Shown piece by piece: positions 14,557-22,270 of a stretch of 38,493 nt of DNA; position 1 is the stretch's first letter, and every line of letters starts with the position of its first letter. A program made the translations under genes and the position numbers. The stretch covers positions 1 through 38,493 of the forward strand of contig UQTJ01000028.1 of NCBI GenBank assembly GCA_900544075.1, written 5' to 3'. Below the pieces are notes generated by a model. It did not search any database and was not told the origin of the DNA. It saw nothing but the letters and a program-made list of their open reading frames with translations. Source of the stretch: an uncultured Bacteroides sp. (GTDB lineage Bacteria; Bacteroidota; Bacteroidia; Bacteroidales; Bacteroidaceae).

Positions 14557-16485
14557 ATGAAGAATCACTTTTTACTTCGCATGTGGACAGTACTCTGTAT
14601 TTTGCTAATGTTTACAACTACATCATTCGCATACACAGAAAGAAATCTGCTGCAAAACTCTGTAACTAAGGAACAGCTTAAGGAAGCGTTGATTATGAAC
14701 GGCGAGTGGGTGCCATACCCTGCATACACCGACCGTGAAGGCTGGAACTCTCTGCTTAATGATGAAGACAGACAAACACTCATCAGAGCCGGCGAGAGGA
14801 TGTTGGACTACAGATGGCAGGTTATCCGTGCTACAGACTATCTGGAATATGAGCGTAGCGGCGAAAGAAACATCATGCAGAATCCTTATGAAGCTAATCG
14901 AAAAGCAATAAACATGCTTATGATGGCCGAGCTTGCCGAAGGAAAAGGACGTTTCATAGACCAACTGATAAACGGTGTATTCTTCAGCTGTGAAATGACT
15001 TCATGGGTACTGTCGGCACACCTACCAAGACAAAGCACAAAACGCTCTATGCCGGACTGGCGCGAACAAATCATAGACCTTGGTTCAGGAAACTATGGTT
15101 CAATGTTAGCATGGGTATATTATTTCTTCCACGATACATTCGACAAGGCCGACCCTGTTATATCACTTCGTCTGCGCCATGAACTCCAGGAACGTATTCT
15201 TGACCCTTACATGGAAAACGACCGTGAATGGTGGATGGCTTTCCACTGGAAACCGGGAGAAATAATCAATAACTGGAATCCATGGTGTAACTCGAATGTC
15301 CTCCAGTGCTATCTCCTTCTTGAAGAAGACCGCGACAAACTTACTGATGCGGTATGGCGCACTATGCAGTCTGTAGATAAATTCATCAATTTCGTGAAAT
15401 CTGACGGAGCATGCGAAGAAGGCACTTCATACTGGGGACATGCTGCGGGAAAAATGTATGACTATCTCCAGATTCTTTCTGACGGAACTAACGGAAAAGT
15501 ATCCCTGTTCAATAATCCTATGATACGCCGTATGGGCGAATATATCAGTCGTTCGTATGTTGGCAACGGTTGGGTAGTAAACTTTGCTGACGCTTCAGCA
15601 AAAGGCGGCGGCGATGCTCCATTGATTTACCGCTACGGACGTGCAGTAGGCAGCGAAGAGATGATGCAGTTTGCAGCATATCTGCTCAAAGGCAAACGTC
15701 CTACAATACCTCTTGGCAATGATGTTTTCCGTACATTACAGTGTGTATTACTGAATAAGGAACTGGAACAGACCAGACCTGCACACAATGTTCCTGCATG
15801 CACATGGTATCCTGAAACAGAGTTCTGCTATCTGACAAACAACTCTGGATGGTTCCTTGCCACAAAGGGAGGCTTCAACAACGAAAGCCACAATCATAAC
15901 GATGCCGGAACATTCTCACTCTACATCAATAATACTCCTATACTTATAGATGCAGGAGTAGGAACATACACACGACAGACATTCAGTAGCGAGAGATACT
16001 CCATCTGGACTATGCAGAGCAACTACCACAATCTGCCTATGATAAACGGTGTTCCACAACGCTTCGGACAGGAATACAAGGCAACAAATGTAGTATGCAA
16101 GGAAAAACAGCGTTATTTCTCTGCCGATATTTCTACAGCATACCCTGAAGAAGCAGCGGTAAACAGCTGGATTCGTTCATATAAATTAGAGAACAAACGT
16201 CTTGTGATAACCGACAAGTTCTCACTGAAAGAAACCAAGGCAGCAAATCAGGTTAACTTCCTCGTTTGGGGAGATATTGATATAAGCAAAGCCGGCAAGG
16301 TTATTATTAAGGTGGGAAAAGAACATGCCACGCTTGAATATCCTTCAAACTTCAAGGCTACACTTGAAACTATAGAACTTCCCGATACACGTCTGTCAAA
16401 TGTTTGGGGAAAGCAGATATACCGCATAGTATTGACTGACTCACAAAAGAAGCTCGAAGGAAATTACAAGTTCATTATAAAGTAG
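14557..16485 (+). CDS. Secreted heparinase II/III-family polysaccharide lyase
   Basis: The 642-residue protein begins with a Sec signal peptide (about residues 1-25, ending TTSFA). An alpha/alpha-barrel region follows, with NNWNPWCNSN and EEGTSYWGHAAGKMYDYL. The C-terminal beta-sandwich holds the family's histidine block NNESHNHNDAGTFSLYINN and later SNYHNLPMINGVPQ. The family cleaves uronic-acid polysaccharides by beta-elimination, usually in the periplasm. The substrate (heparan, alginate or another) cannot be told from the sequence. There is no SusC/SusD pair, sulfatase or regulator beside it, so it is not in a classical utilisation locus. The uronate-type genes at 30-32 kb could handle its products; that is inference. 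Confidence 0.85.
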   Translation: MKNHFLLRMWTVLCILLMFTTTSFAYTERNLLQNSVTKEQLKEALIMNGEWVPYPAYTDREGWNSLLNDEDRQTLIRAGERMLDYRWQVIRATDYLEYERSGERNIMQNPYEANRKAINMLMMAELAEGKGRFIDQLINGVFFSCEMTSWVLSAHLPRQSTKRSMPDWREQIIDLGSGNYGSMLAWVYYFFHDTFDKADPVISLRLRHELQERILDPYMENDREWWMAFHWKPGEIINNWNPWCNSNVLQCYLLLEEDRDKLTDAVWRTMQSVDKFINFVKSDGACEEGTSYWGHAAGKMYDYLQILSDGTNGKVSLFNNPMIRRMGEYISRSYVGNGWVVNFADASAKGGGDAPLIYRYGRAVGSEEMMQFAAYLLKGKRPTIPLGNDVFRTLQCVLLNKELEQTRPAHNVPACTWYPETEFCYLTNNSGWFLATKGGFNNESHNHNDAGTFSLYINNTPILIDAGVGTYTRQTFSSERYSIWTMQSNYHNLPMINGVPQRFGQEYKATNVVCKEKQRYFSADISTAYPEEAAVNSWIRSYKLENKRLVITDKFSLKETKAANQVNFLVWGDIDISKAGKVIIKVGKEHATLEYPSNFKATLETIELPDTRLSNVWGKQIYRIVLTDSQKKLEGNYKFIIK

Positions 16486-16496
16486 TATTTAAAGAG

Positions 16497-16528
16497 GTTT
16501 GCAAACGTTTTTAAAAATGTTAGCAAAC
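16497..16528. repeat. 32-bp near-perfect palindrome after the lyase gene
   Basis: GTTTGCAAACGTTTTT (16497-16512) and the following 16 bp AAAAATGTTAGCAAAC are inverted repeats with two mismatches, one able to form a G-U pair. It lies 12 bp after the stop and has almost no loop, so a dimeric protein site is as likely as an RNA hairpin. Confidence 0.5.
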
Positions 16529-16541
16529 ATACATTCCGATA

Positions 16542-16602
16542 AAATGAGCAAATATCCTATATTAGTTAAACCACCAATTATTCTATGGATATTTGCTCAT
16601 TT
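16542..16602 (+). terminator. Large hairpin, probable terminator of the lyase gene
   Basis: Perfect 16-bp arms at 16542-16557 (AAATGAGCAAATATCC) and 16587-16602 with a 29-bp loop, followed by a T-rich but interrupted tail (CTTATTATG). The long stem suggests termination; the weak T-run lowers certainty. Confidence 0.6.
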
Positions 16603-16639
16603 CTTATTATGTACTTACTACAAATAAAGCCATATTTCA

Positions 16640-16657
16640 TGTAATATTTTTGTAACA
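16640..16657 (+). promoter_or_regulatory. Pho-box-like direct repeat, distal
   Basis: TGTAATA and TGTAACA (16640-16646 and 16651-16657) are 11 bp apart start to start with a 4-bp TTTT spacer, the same geometry as the proximal site. Confidence 0.45.
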
Positions 16658-16741
16658 TATGCTACATTTGTGTTTAATAAACTAATTATTAGATACATAC
16701 AACTAAAGAATAAAACCATATTAATATTAATGTTAAGCGAT

Positions 16742-16776
16742 TGTAACATGTTTGTAACACCAAACAGTCATTTTTG
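16742..16776 (+). promoter_or_regulatory. Phosphate-operon promoter with proximal Pho-box-like repeat
   Basis: TGTAACA occurs at 16742-16748 and 16753-16759, an 11-bp period with a 4-bp spacer as in the E. coli Pho box. It covers the position of the -33 box relative to CATTTTTG (16769-16776), a one-mismatch -7 element. This is what an activator-dependent promoter would look like. The predicted start of transcription is near 16783, 22 bp before the porin ATG. The link to PhoB is inferred. Confidence 0.5.
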
Positions 16777-16804
16777 CGTCGTGAAAATTAAGCAAGCTAT
16801 AAAC

Positions 16805-17809
16805 ATGAGAAAGATTTTACTAAGTGTGATGTTGGCACTTACAATACCAACAGTGACATTTGCAAAGGAAAAGAAAGAAGAGAAAAAAGGAAGTGCAATC
16901 ATTACTATTTATTCTGATTTGCACTCAGGATTCGGAAGTGTAAACAATGACAGAGGTTTTAATTTGGACAGAGCCTACATCGGCTATCAGTACAAGCTTC
17001 CACACAACCTGCAGATAAAGGCGGTTATGGATTTTGACCAGTCAGACGATGTCAATGACATTCAGAGAGTAGGATTCATCAAGAATGCCATGGTATCATG
17101 GAAACACGAAGGCCTGACACTGAACGGAGGTTTGATAAGCACAACACAGTTCAAAACTCAGGAAGATTTCTGGGGCAAACGATACGTTATGAAATCTTTC
17201 CAGGATGAATATAAATTCGGTAGCAGTGCCGACCTCGCAGTATCAGCAGCATATAAGTTCAATAACTTTATCTCAGCCGATGTAATAGTAGCAAACGGTG
17301 AAGGCTACAAAAAAGTGCAGGTGGACGACGGTCTTCAGTACGGTGCCGGTCTGACACTTACCCCGGTAAAAGGATTTATGGTACGTGCATACGGTTCATA
17401 CAACGAAGCCGGACAGAGCATAAAAGATGCAGCACAGAACAAAGACGATGTAAAAGGAACTACAAACCTCGCATTCTTCGCAGGATATAAAAACTCGGCA
17501 TTCTCTCTTGGAGCAGAATACAACTGGATGAAGAACACCAAGTTTGCCAATGGCAACGACAAGAGTGGTGCTTCTGTTTACACAACAATAAACCTTACAA
17601 AGAAAATCAACATATACGGACGCTGGGACTATCTCACATCAAAAGACTCATGGGACAGCGCTAAAGACGGAATGGCAGGTAGAGCCGGTGTAGAATTCCA
17701 ATTGGGCAAATATGTAAAGCTATCTCCTAACTTCAGAATATGGGCACCTAAGGCAGACGGAACGAAGAACCTTACATACGCATACTTAAACGCTTCTTTC
17801 GCTATTTAA
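16805..17809 (+). CDS. Outer-membrane porin of the phosphate-uptake operon
   Basis: The 334-residue protein has a clear signal peptide (residues 1-20, ending TVTFA) and then alternating hydrophobic/polar stretches typical of a beta-barrel. It includes DRAYIGYQYKLPHNLQIKAV and ends in an aromatic/hydrophobic strand (ASFAI). It resembles the OprP/OprO-like porins of Bacteroidota. Position directly before pstS suggests it lets phosphate through the outer membrane, but selectivity is inferred from context only. The ATG at 16805 is chosen because the signal peptide starts there; the frame extends to 16670 without meaning. It is the first gene of the operon. Confidence 0.78.
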   Translation: MRKILLSVMLALTIPTVTFAKEKKEEKKGSAIITIYSDLHSGFGSVNNDRGFNLDRAYIGYQYKLPHNLQIKAVMDFDQSDDVNDIQRVGFIKNAMVSWKHEGLTLNGGLISTTQFKTQEDFWGKRYVMKSFQDEYKFGSSADLAVSAAYKFNNFISADVIVANGEGYKKVQVDDGLQYGAGLTLTPVKGFMVRAYGSYNEAGQSIKDAAQNKDDVKGTTNLAFFAGYKNSAFSLGAEYNWMKNTKFANGNDKSGASVYTTINLTKKINIYGRWDYLTSKDSWDSAKDGMAGRAGVEFQLGKYVKLSPNFRIWAPKADGTKNLTYAYLNASFAI

Positions 17810-17818
17810 TAAGAAGTA

Positions 17819-17835
17819 TTCGGACAGTGTCCGAA
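17819..17835. repeat. 17-bp palindrome between porin gene and pstS
   Basis: TTCGGACAGTGTCCGAA is a perfect palindrome around one central base, 10 bp after the porin stop. As RNA it makes a 7-bp stem with a 3-nt loop and no T-run follows, so it is not a terminator. It could protect or expose an mRNA end. Confidence 0.55.
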
Positions 17836-17881
17836 CAATAATTAAACAACTATAAAACAACAGAATATTAATTTTTAAGGT

Positions 17882-18931
17882 ATGAAAAAGATTTATTTAT
17901 CACTCATTGCAGGTGTGTTTGCAGCAATAGTTTCTTCTTGCGGCGGACAGAAATCAAACGGAGTAGAACTTACAGGTGCCGGAGCAACATTCCCACTTCC
18001 TTTCTACACAATGTCATTCGACTCTTACGGAACAACAGGCAAGAATACAGTATCATACGGTGGTATCGGTAGTGGCGGTGGTGTCCGCAACCTCAAAGAC
18101 GGTATCGTTGATTTCGCAGGTAGCGACGCATTCCTTTCAGACAAGGAAATGAGCGAAATGAAACCGGTTGTACACATCCCGACTTGTATGGGTGCTGTAG
18201 TATTGGCATACAACCTTCCTGAAATATCAGCATTGAACCTCTCAGGTGATGTAATAGCTGACATCTTCGCAGGTAAAATTACAAAATGGAACGACGAACG
18301 TCTTCAGAAACTGAATCCGGACACAAAACTTCCTGAAAAAGATATCATCCCTGCATATCGTTCTGACGGTAGTGGTACAACTTTCGTGTTCACTGACTAT
18401 TTGAGCAAGGTAAGCGAAGACTGGAAGAACAACTTCGGTTGCGGTAAGACAGTTGATTTCAAGGTTGGTCAGGCTGCTAAAGGTAATCCAGGTGTAGCAG
18501 GTATCATCCGTCAGACTCCATACTCAATCGGTTATATCGGTTCTGAATATGCTTTCGCACAGAAAATCCCATATGCAAGCGTAATGAATGTACGTGGCGA
18601 ACTCGTTACTCCATCTACAGAAAGTATCTCTGCAGCTGCAGCAGGCGAAATTCCACAGGACACTCGCTGTTCAATCACAAATGCAGACGCTGCAGGTGCA
18701 TATCCTATCAGCTGTTTCACTTGGTTGATTATCTACAAGGAACAGAACTACTCAGACCGTTCTATCGAGCAGGCTAAAGCTACTCTTGACATGCTTCAGT
18801 ATATGCTGAGCGCAGATGTACAGAAAACTACTGAAACAGTACACTATGCTCCACTGCCACAGAGCGCAATCGAAAAGAGCCTTCAGAACCTGAAAGAAGT
18901 TACTTTCGACGGACAGGCAATCCTTAAATAA
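17882..18931 (+). CDS. pstS: Phosphate ABC transporter substrate-binding lipoprotein PstS
   Basis: The 349-residue protein has a lipoprotein signal ending VSSC, with C20 as the lipidation site. The mature part is a periplasmic binding protein with the PstS phosphate-binding signatures TGAGATFPLPFY at the start, YGGIGSGGGVRNL, and YRSDGSGTTFVFTDYL. It captures inorganic phosphate and hands it to PstCA. It follows the porin by 72 bp and precedes pstC by 93 bp; the latter gap contains a large inverted repeat. Confidence 0.95.
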   Translation: MKKIYLSLIAGVFAAIVSSCGGQKSNGVELTGAGATFPLPFYTMSFDSYGTTGKNTVSYGGIGSGGGVRNLKDGIVDFAGSDAFLSDKEMSEMKPVVHIPTCMGAVVLAYNLPEISALNLSGDVIADIFAGKITKWNDERLQKLNPDTKLPEKDIIPAYRSDGSGTTFVFTDYLSKVSEDWKNNFGCGKTVDFKVGQAAKGNPGVAGIIRQTPYSIGYIGSEYAFAQKIPYASVMNVRGELVTPSTESISAAAAGEIPQDTRCSITNADAAGAYPISCFTWLIIYKEQNYSDRSIEQAKATLDMLQYMLSADVQKTTETVHYAPLPQSAIEKSLQNLKEVTFDGQAILK

Positions 18932-18949
18932 GTTATTAATTTATGAGTT

Positions 18950-19019
18950 TTTAAGTTTTTGAGTTTGTTAGTTTGTGAGGACTACCAACTTAAGAACTTA
19001 AAAAACTCAAAAACTTAAA
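18950..19019 (+). repeat. Intercistronic hairpin between pstS and pstC
   Basis: Perfect 17-bp arms (TTTAAGTTTTTGAGTTT at 18950-18966 and its complement at 19003-19019) enclose a 36-bp loop. No T-run follows and pstC starts 5 bp later. It may stabilise the pstS end of the message, so that more binding protein than permease is made. Confidence 0.6.
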
Positions 19020-19024
19020 CAAAC

Positions 19025-19882
19025 ATGCAAGACAAGATATTCAGGGCATTACTCATAATATCAGCAATAATAATCCCTGTCATTGGAGTTGGGATTGTAT
19101 TCTCTTTAGTGAATGATGCTTCAGGAGCATTCGAGCATTTCGGTTTCTGGAATTTCATTTTCTCCGACGAGTGGGTTACTACAGCCGGAAAAGAAAAATA
19201 CGGAGCACTGCCTTTCATCACAGGTACACTTCTTACAACACTGCTTGCACTGCTCATGTGTATTCCATTCTCGCTTCCTGTAGCACTATTTACCGGTGAA
19301 TATTTCAAGGGAAAGAAAGTAGCAACCATTCTGAGTACAGTAGTAGATTTGCTGGCAGGTATTCCTTCTATTATCTACGGTTTATGGGGATTCTATGCAT
19401 TGCGTCACGTATTTATGCACCTCAACCTTTCTCCACAGGGTTCAGGAATCCTTACAGCGGCATTCGTTCTTGCCATAATGATTGTACCATACGCAGCATC
19501 ACTGAGTGCAGAGTTTATCAAGATGGTACCATCCGACCTTAAGGAAGGAGCTTATGCAATGGGAGCTACCCGTGCCGAAGTTATCCGCCGCGTGGTATTC
19601 CCTATGGCAGGTTCAGGTATCTTCTCGGCATATATCCTTGCCATCGGACGTGCATTGGGCGAAACAATGACAGTCACAATGCTTATCGGTAACACAAACC
19701 AGATGCCTGAAACACTGAGAACAACAGGTAACACTATGGCAAGTATCATCGCCAACCAGTTTGGTGAGGCAGACGGACTGAAACTGTCGTCGCTCATCGC
19801 AATAGGTCTGCTCCTGTTCCTCATTACAGCTATAATAAACATGATAGGAAAGATACTTATACGCCGCGCCCAGCACGTATAA
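19025..19882 (+). CDS. pstC: Phosphate ABC transporter permease PstC
   Basis: This 285-residue inner-membrane protein has about six transmembrane segments and the ABC permease block EGAYAMGATRAEVIRRVVFPMAGSGIFSA, which contacts the ATPase PstB. LLAGIPSIIYGLWGFYAL is typical of the PstC/PstA pair. It forms the membrane channel with PstA. It is preceded by the intercistronic hairpin and followed by pstA after 21 bp. Confidence 0.94.
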   Translation: MQDKIFRALLIISAIIIPVIGVGIVFSLVNDASGAFEHFGFWNFIFSDEWVTTAGKEKYGALPFITGTLLTTLLALLMCIPFSLPVALFTGEYFKGKKVATILSTVVDLLAGIPSIIYGLWGFYALRHVFMHLNLSPQGSGILTAAFVLAIMIVPYAASLSAEFIKMVPSDLKEGAYAMGATRAEVIRRVVFPMAGSGIFSAYILAIGRALGETMTVTMLIGNTNQMPETLRTTGNTMASIIANQFGEADGLKLSSLIAIGLLLFLITAIINMIGKILIRRAQHV

Positions 19883-19903
19883 CAAACCAACAATCAGACG
19901 AAT

Positions 19904-20776
19904 ATGATAGTAAAAGACAATAAACTACAGATACGAAAATTCAAGAATACGCTTCTCTTCTGGACAGTATGCGTCCTGTCCGGTCTGACAGCTATACCAT
20001 TGCTTGCCATCTTAGGCGAGGTATTCATCAAAGGTTGGGAACAGTTGGGCTGGTCATTCATTACAGAAGCAACTCCAAACGCATATAAGGCCATGCAGGC
20101 AATCGAAGCCGGCCAGACAATTCCGGGAGGTATAGCAAACGGTATCGTGGGAACATTCCTTATGCTTTTCCTTGCTGCAATAGTAGCTATACCTGTAGGC
20201 ATATTCTGCGGTATCTGCCTTTCTGAGTTCAGAGGAAACTGGTTTGCAACTATCGTAAGCTACCTTACCGACCTTCTTCAGGGAACACCATCCATTATCA
20301 TAGGTATCATCACATACATCTGGGTAGTAGTCCCAATGAAAGGATATTCGGCATTTGCCGGTAGTGTGGCACTGTTCATCATGATGCTTCCACTCATTAT
20401 CCGTTCTACAGAAGAAACAATGAAGATTCTTCCTGAAACACTCAAAGAGGCAGGTCTTGCGCTCGGAGGAAGTTATTGGAGAGTTATGCTTCAGGTTATG
20501 CTTCCATCTGCATTCGGAAGTATCTTCACAGGTATCCTTCTTGCCATCTCGCGTGTAGTAGGCGAAACTGCACCACTTATGTTTACAGCACTTGGAGGTG
20601 CGGCTATCAGCTGGAACATGGCACGCCCGATGTCGGCAGTACCATTGCTTATCTGGGAGTTCTTCAACGACCCTAACCTCCAAAGCCTCATCTGGGGAGC
20701 ATCCTTGTTCCTGCTCACCTTCGTATTATGTTTAAATTTATTAGCTAAAAGAATTGCGAAAAAATGGAAAATATAA
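19904..20776 (+). CDS. pstA: Phosphate ABC transporter permease PstA
   Basis: The 290-residue permease has about six membrane segments, the family motif DLLQGTPSIIIGIITYIWVV, and the coupling block KEAGLALGGSYWRVMLQVMLPSAFG. It pairs with PstC to form the phosphate channel. Its 3' end overlaps the pstB start by 13 bp, so the two are almost certainly co-translated. Confidence 0.94.
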   Translation: MIVKDNKLQIRKFKNTLLFWTVCVLSGLTAIPLLAILGEVFIKGWEQLGWSFITEATPNAYKAMQAIEAGQTIPGGIANGIVGTFLMLFLAAIVAIPVGIFCGICLSEFRGNWFATIVSYLTDLLQGTPSIIIGIITYIWVVVPMKGYSAFAGSVALFIMMLPLIIRSTEETMKILPETLKEAGLALGGSYWRVMLQVMLPSAFGSIFTGILLAISRVVGETAPLMFTALGGAAISWNMARPMSAVPLLIWEFFNDPNLQSLIWGASLFLLTFVLCLNLLAKRIAKKWKI

Positions 20777-21534
20777 AAGACCCTATCCTTCAGATTCAGA
20801 ACGTATCAATATCATATACAGGTAAAATAATGGCAGTGAAGAATGTAAGCGCTGATGTTGAGAAAAATACCATCACTGCCATCATGGGACCTTCAGGCTG
20901 CGGTAAGAGTACATTACTCCGTGCGGTAAACCGTATGCACGAACTTTACAAGAATATCAACGTTACGGGTAAGATATTGCTTAACGGCGAAAACGTACTC
21001 GAAATGGACCCTACGGAAGAACGTCGCCGCATCGGTATGGTGTTCCAACGTCCTAACCCGTTCCCTACAATGAATATCTACGATAATGTACTTGCAGGAT
21101 ATATCCTCAACGGTATAAAGCTACACAAAAGCAAAAAAGACGAAATCGTAGAGCGCAATCTCCGCAACGTAATGCTTTGGGACGAGGTGAAAGACTCACT
21201 CACAAAACGTGGTACTTTCCTTTCAGGAGGTCAGCAGCAACGTCTGTGCATCGCACGTTCACTCGCTCTCCAGCCTGACATTCTGCTTATGGACGAGCCA
21301 ACCTCTGCCCTCGACCCTATCGCGACAAAACACATTGAGGAACTTCTTATAGAACTGAAGAAGGAAGTGACTATACTCATCGTGACACACAACATGTCGC
21401 AGGCTAAACGTATCTCAGACCGCTCAATGTTCATGTTCCTGGGCGAACTGATAGAATATGACGACACACAGAAAATGTTTACTAATCCTAAAGATGAACG
21501 TACCCGTGCATATCTGACTGGTAAAATGGGATAA
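20764..21534 (+). CDS. pstB: Phosphate ABC transporter ATPase PstB
   Basis: The 256-residue ATPase powers phosphate import. Walker A GPSGCGKSTLL (about residues 39-49), the ABC signature LSGGQQQRLCIARSLA, Walker B ILLMDEPTSALD and the switch histidine in IVTHNMSQ are all intact. The C-terminal YLTGKMG is typical of PstB. It is the last gene of the operon: a hairpin follows within 25 bp and the next gene is on the opposite strand. phoU, which often follows pstB, is absent here. Confidence 0.96.
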   Translation: MENIKDPILQIQNVSISYTGKIMAVKNVSADVEKNTITAIMGPSGCGKSTLLRAVNRMHELYKNINVTGKILLNGENVLEMDPTEERRRIGMVFQRPNPFPTMNIYDNVLAGYILNGIKLHKSKKDEIVERNLRNVMLWDEVKDSLTKRGTFLSGGQQQRLCIARSLALQPDILLMDEPTSALDPIATKHIEELLIELKKEVTILIVTHNMSQAKRISDRSMFMFLGELIEYDDTQKMFTNPKDERTRAYLTGKMG

Positions 21535-21555
21535 TAATAATATTTATGTTGTAGT

Positions 21556-21592
21556 AGGCTGCATTCCATACACATGGAAACGCAGCCTTTAT
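21556..21592. terminator. Terminator after pstB
   Basis: AGGCTGC (21556-21562) pairs with GCAGCCT (21582-21588), and the loop itself contains TTCCAT/ATGGAA pairing. A short TTATT follows on the plus strand. The convergent DUF1963 gene ends at 21594, so the hairpin probably serves both transcripts. Confidence 0.7.
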
Positions 21593-21593
21593 T

Positions 21594-22268
21594 CTATGAA
21601 GACAACACTATAGCCCTTACACAATCAAAACGTGAATTTTTAAGGTCTTCAGGCGATATAAGAAAATCCAATACACCGAAATCCATAAAATTAAGGTTAA
21701 AATCATCGCCGCTGAAAGAATCGACTTGCAACAATATCTTCCAATCCTCATATGGTGAATCCCAGTTTTCCCATTCACGATATGTCGGTTCTGCCATTAA
21801 AGCATGGTCTTCGCAATATTCAGAAGGACGAACAGCGGAAAAACACATTTGTAATTCCTTTGGATTTACAGGCATATCATCATCGTCAACAAGTATCTTT
21901 TCCTCAAACTCATCATTCTCACCTGGAACGCATACCTCTGGAAAAAACAACACTTTAACATCTTCCGTGCCGCTGATATATCCGGAAATAGGGCATTCAC
22001 CCTCTATATATCCAAGGTAATAATCTATTTTTGCAAAAAAAGATAATAATCCATGTTCCGGCAAACCACATTCAATGCCACTAGTTCCAAGCTCTGACAA
22101 GTTTACCTGGCATATGAACTGGTACTCAAAGGTATTTCCGTCATCATCGTTATATGTCGGGTATTCGTATCCAACCGGCAAATCCGGATTCCCCCAGAAA
22201 TGACTTCCACACAAAGGCAATTTCTCCGCTGACTTTGAAAGTGCGATATAAACCGGTTTCGTACACAT
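21594..22268 (-). CDS. DUF1963 (YwqG-like) protein
   Basis: The 224-residue cytosolic protein shows the DUF1963/YwqG pattern: GSHFWGNPDLPVGYEYP near the N-terminus, FICQVNLSELG, LPEHGLLSFFAKID, and a C-terminal block with ISPEDLKNSRFDCVRAIVL. It is acidic. The biochemical role of this family is unknown; in B. subtilis ywqG neighbours the ywqH-ywqK toxin-immunity genes. The start codon is 2 bp after the stop of the upstream broken gene, which points to translational coupling in the past. It is the last gene of a three-gene minus-strand set. Confidence 0.82.
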   Translation of the reverse strand: MCTKPVYIALSKSAEKLPLCGSHFWGNPDLPVGYEYPTYNDDDGNTFEYQFICQVNLSELGTSGIECGLPEHGLLSFFAKIDYYLGYIEGECPISGYISGTEDVKVLFFPEVCVPGENDEFEEKILVDDDDMPVNPKELQMCFSAVRPSEYCEDHALMAEPTYREWENWDSPYEDWKILLQVDSFSGDDFNLNFMDFGVLDFLISPEDLKNSRFDCVRAIVLSS

Positions 22269-22270
22269 AC

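Larger units (their letters stand above)
16486..16804. other. Intergenic region between the lyase and the phosphate-uptake operon
   Basis: These 319 bp hold the 32-bp palindrome, the 61-bp hairpin and two Pho-box-like direct repeats. The porin frame is open through 16670-16804 but has no signal peptide there and overlaps the promoter, so I treat it as non-coding. Confidence 0.7.

Noticed and set aside
16670..16804. N-terminal extension of the porin by 45 codons
   Set aside because: It covers the Pho-box-like sites and promoter, and the signal peptide begins only at the ATG at 16805.
14557..17809. Lyase plus porin as a polysaccharide utilisation locus
   Set aside because: No SusC/SusD pair, sensor or sulfatase, and the porin groups with pstS by position and promoter.
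20054..20683. 209-codon minus-strand open frame inside pstA
   Set aside because: Antisense to a conserved permease; Cys- and His-rich composition is what reversed membrane codons give.
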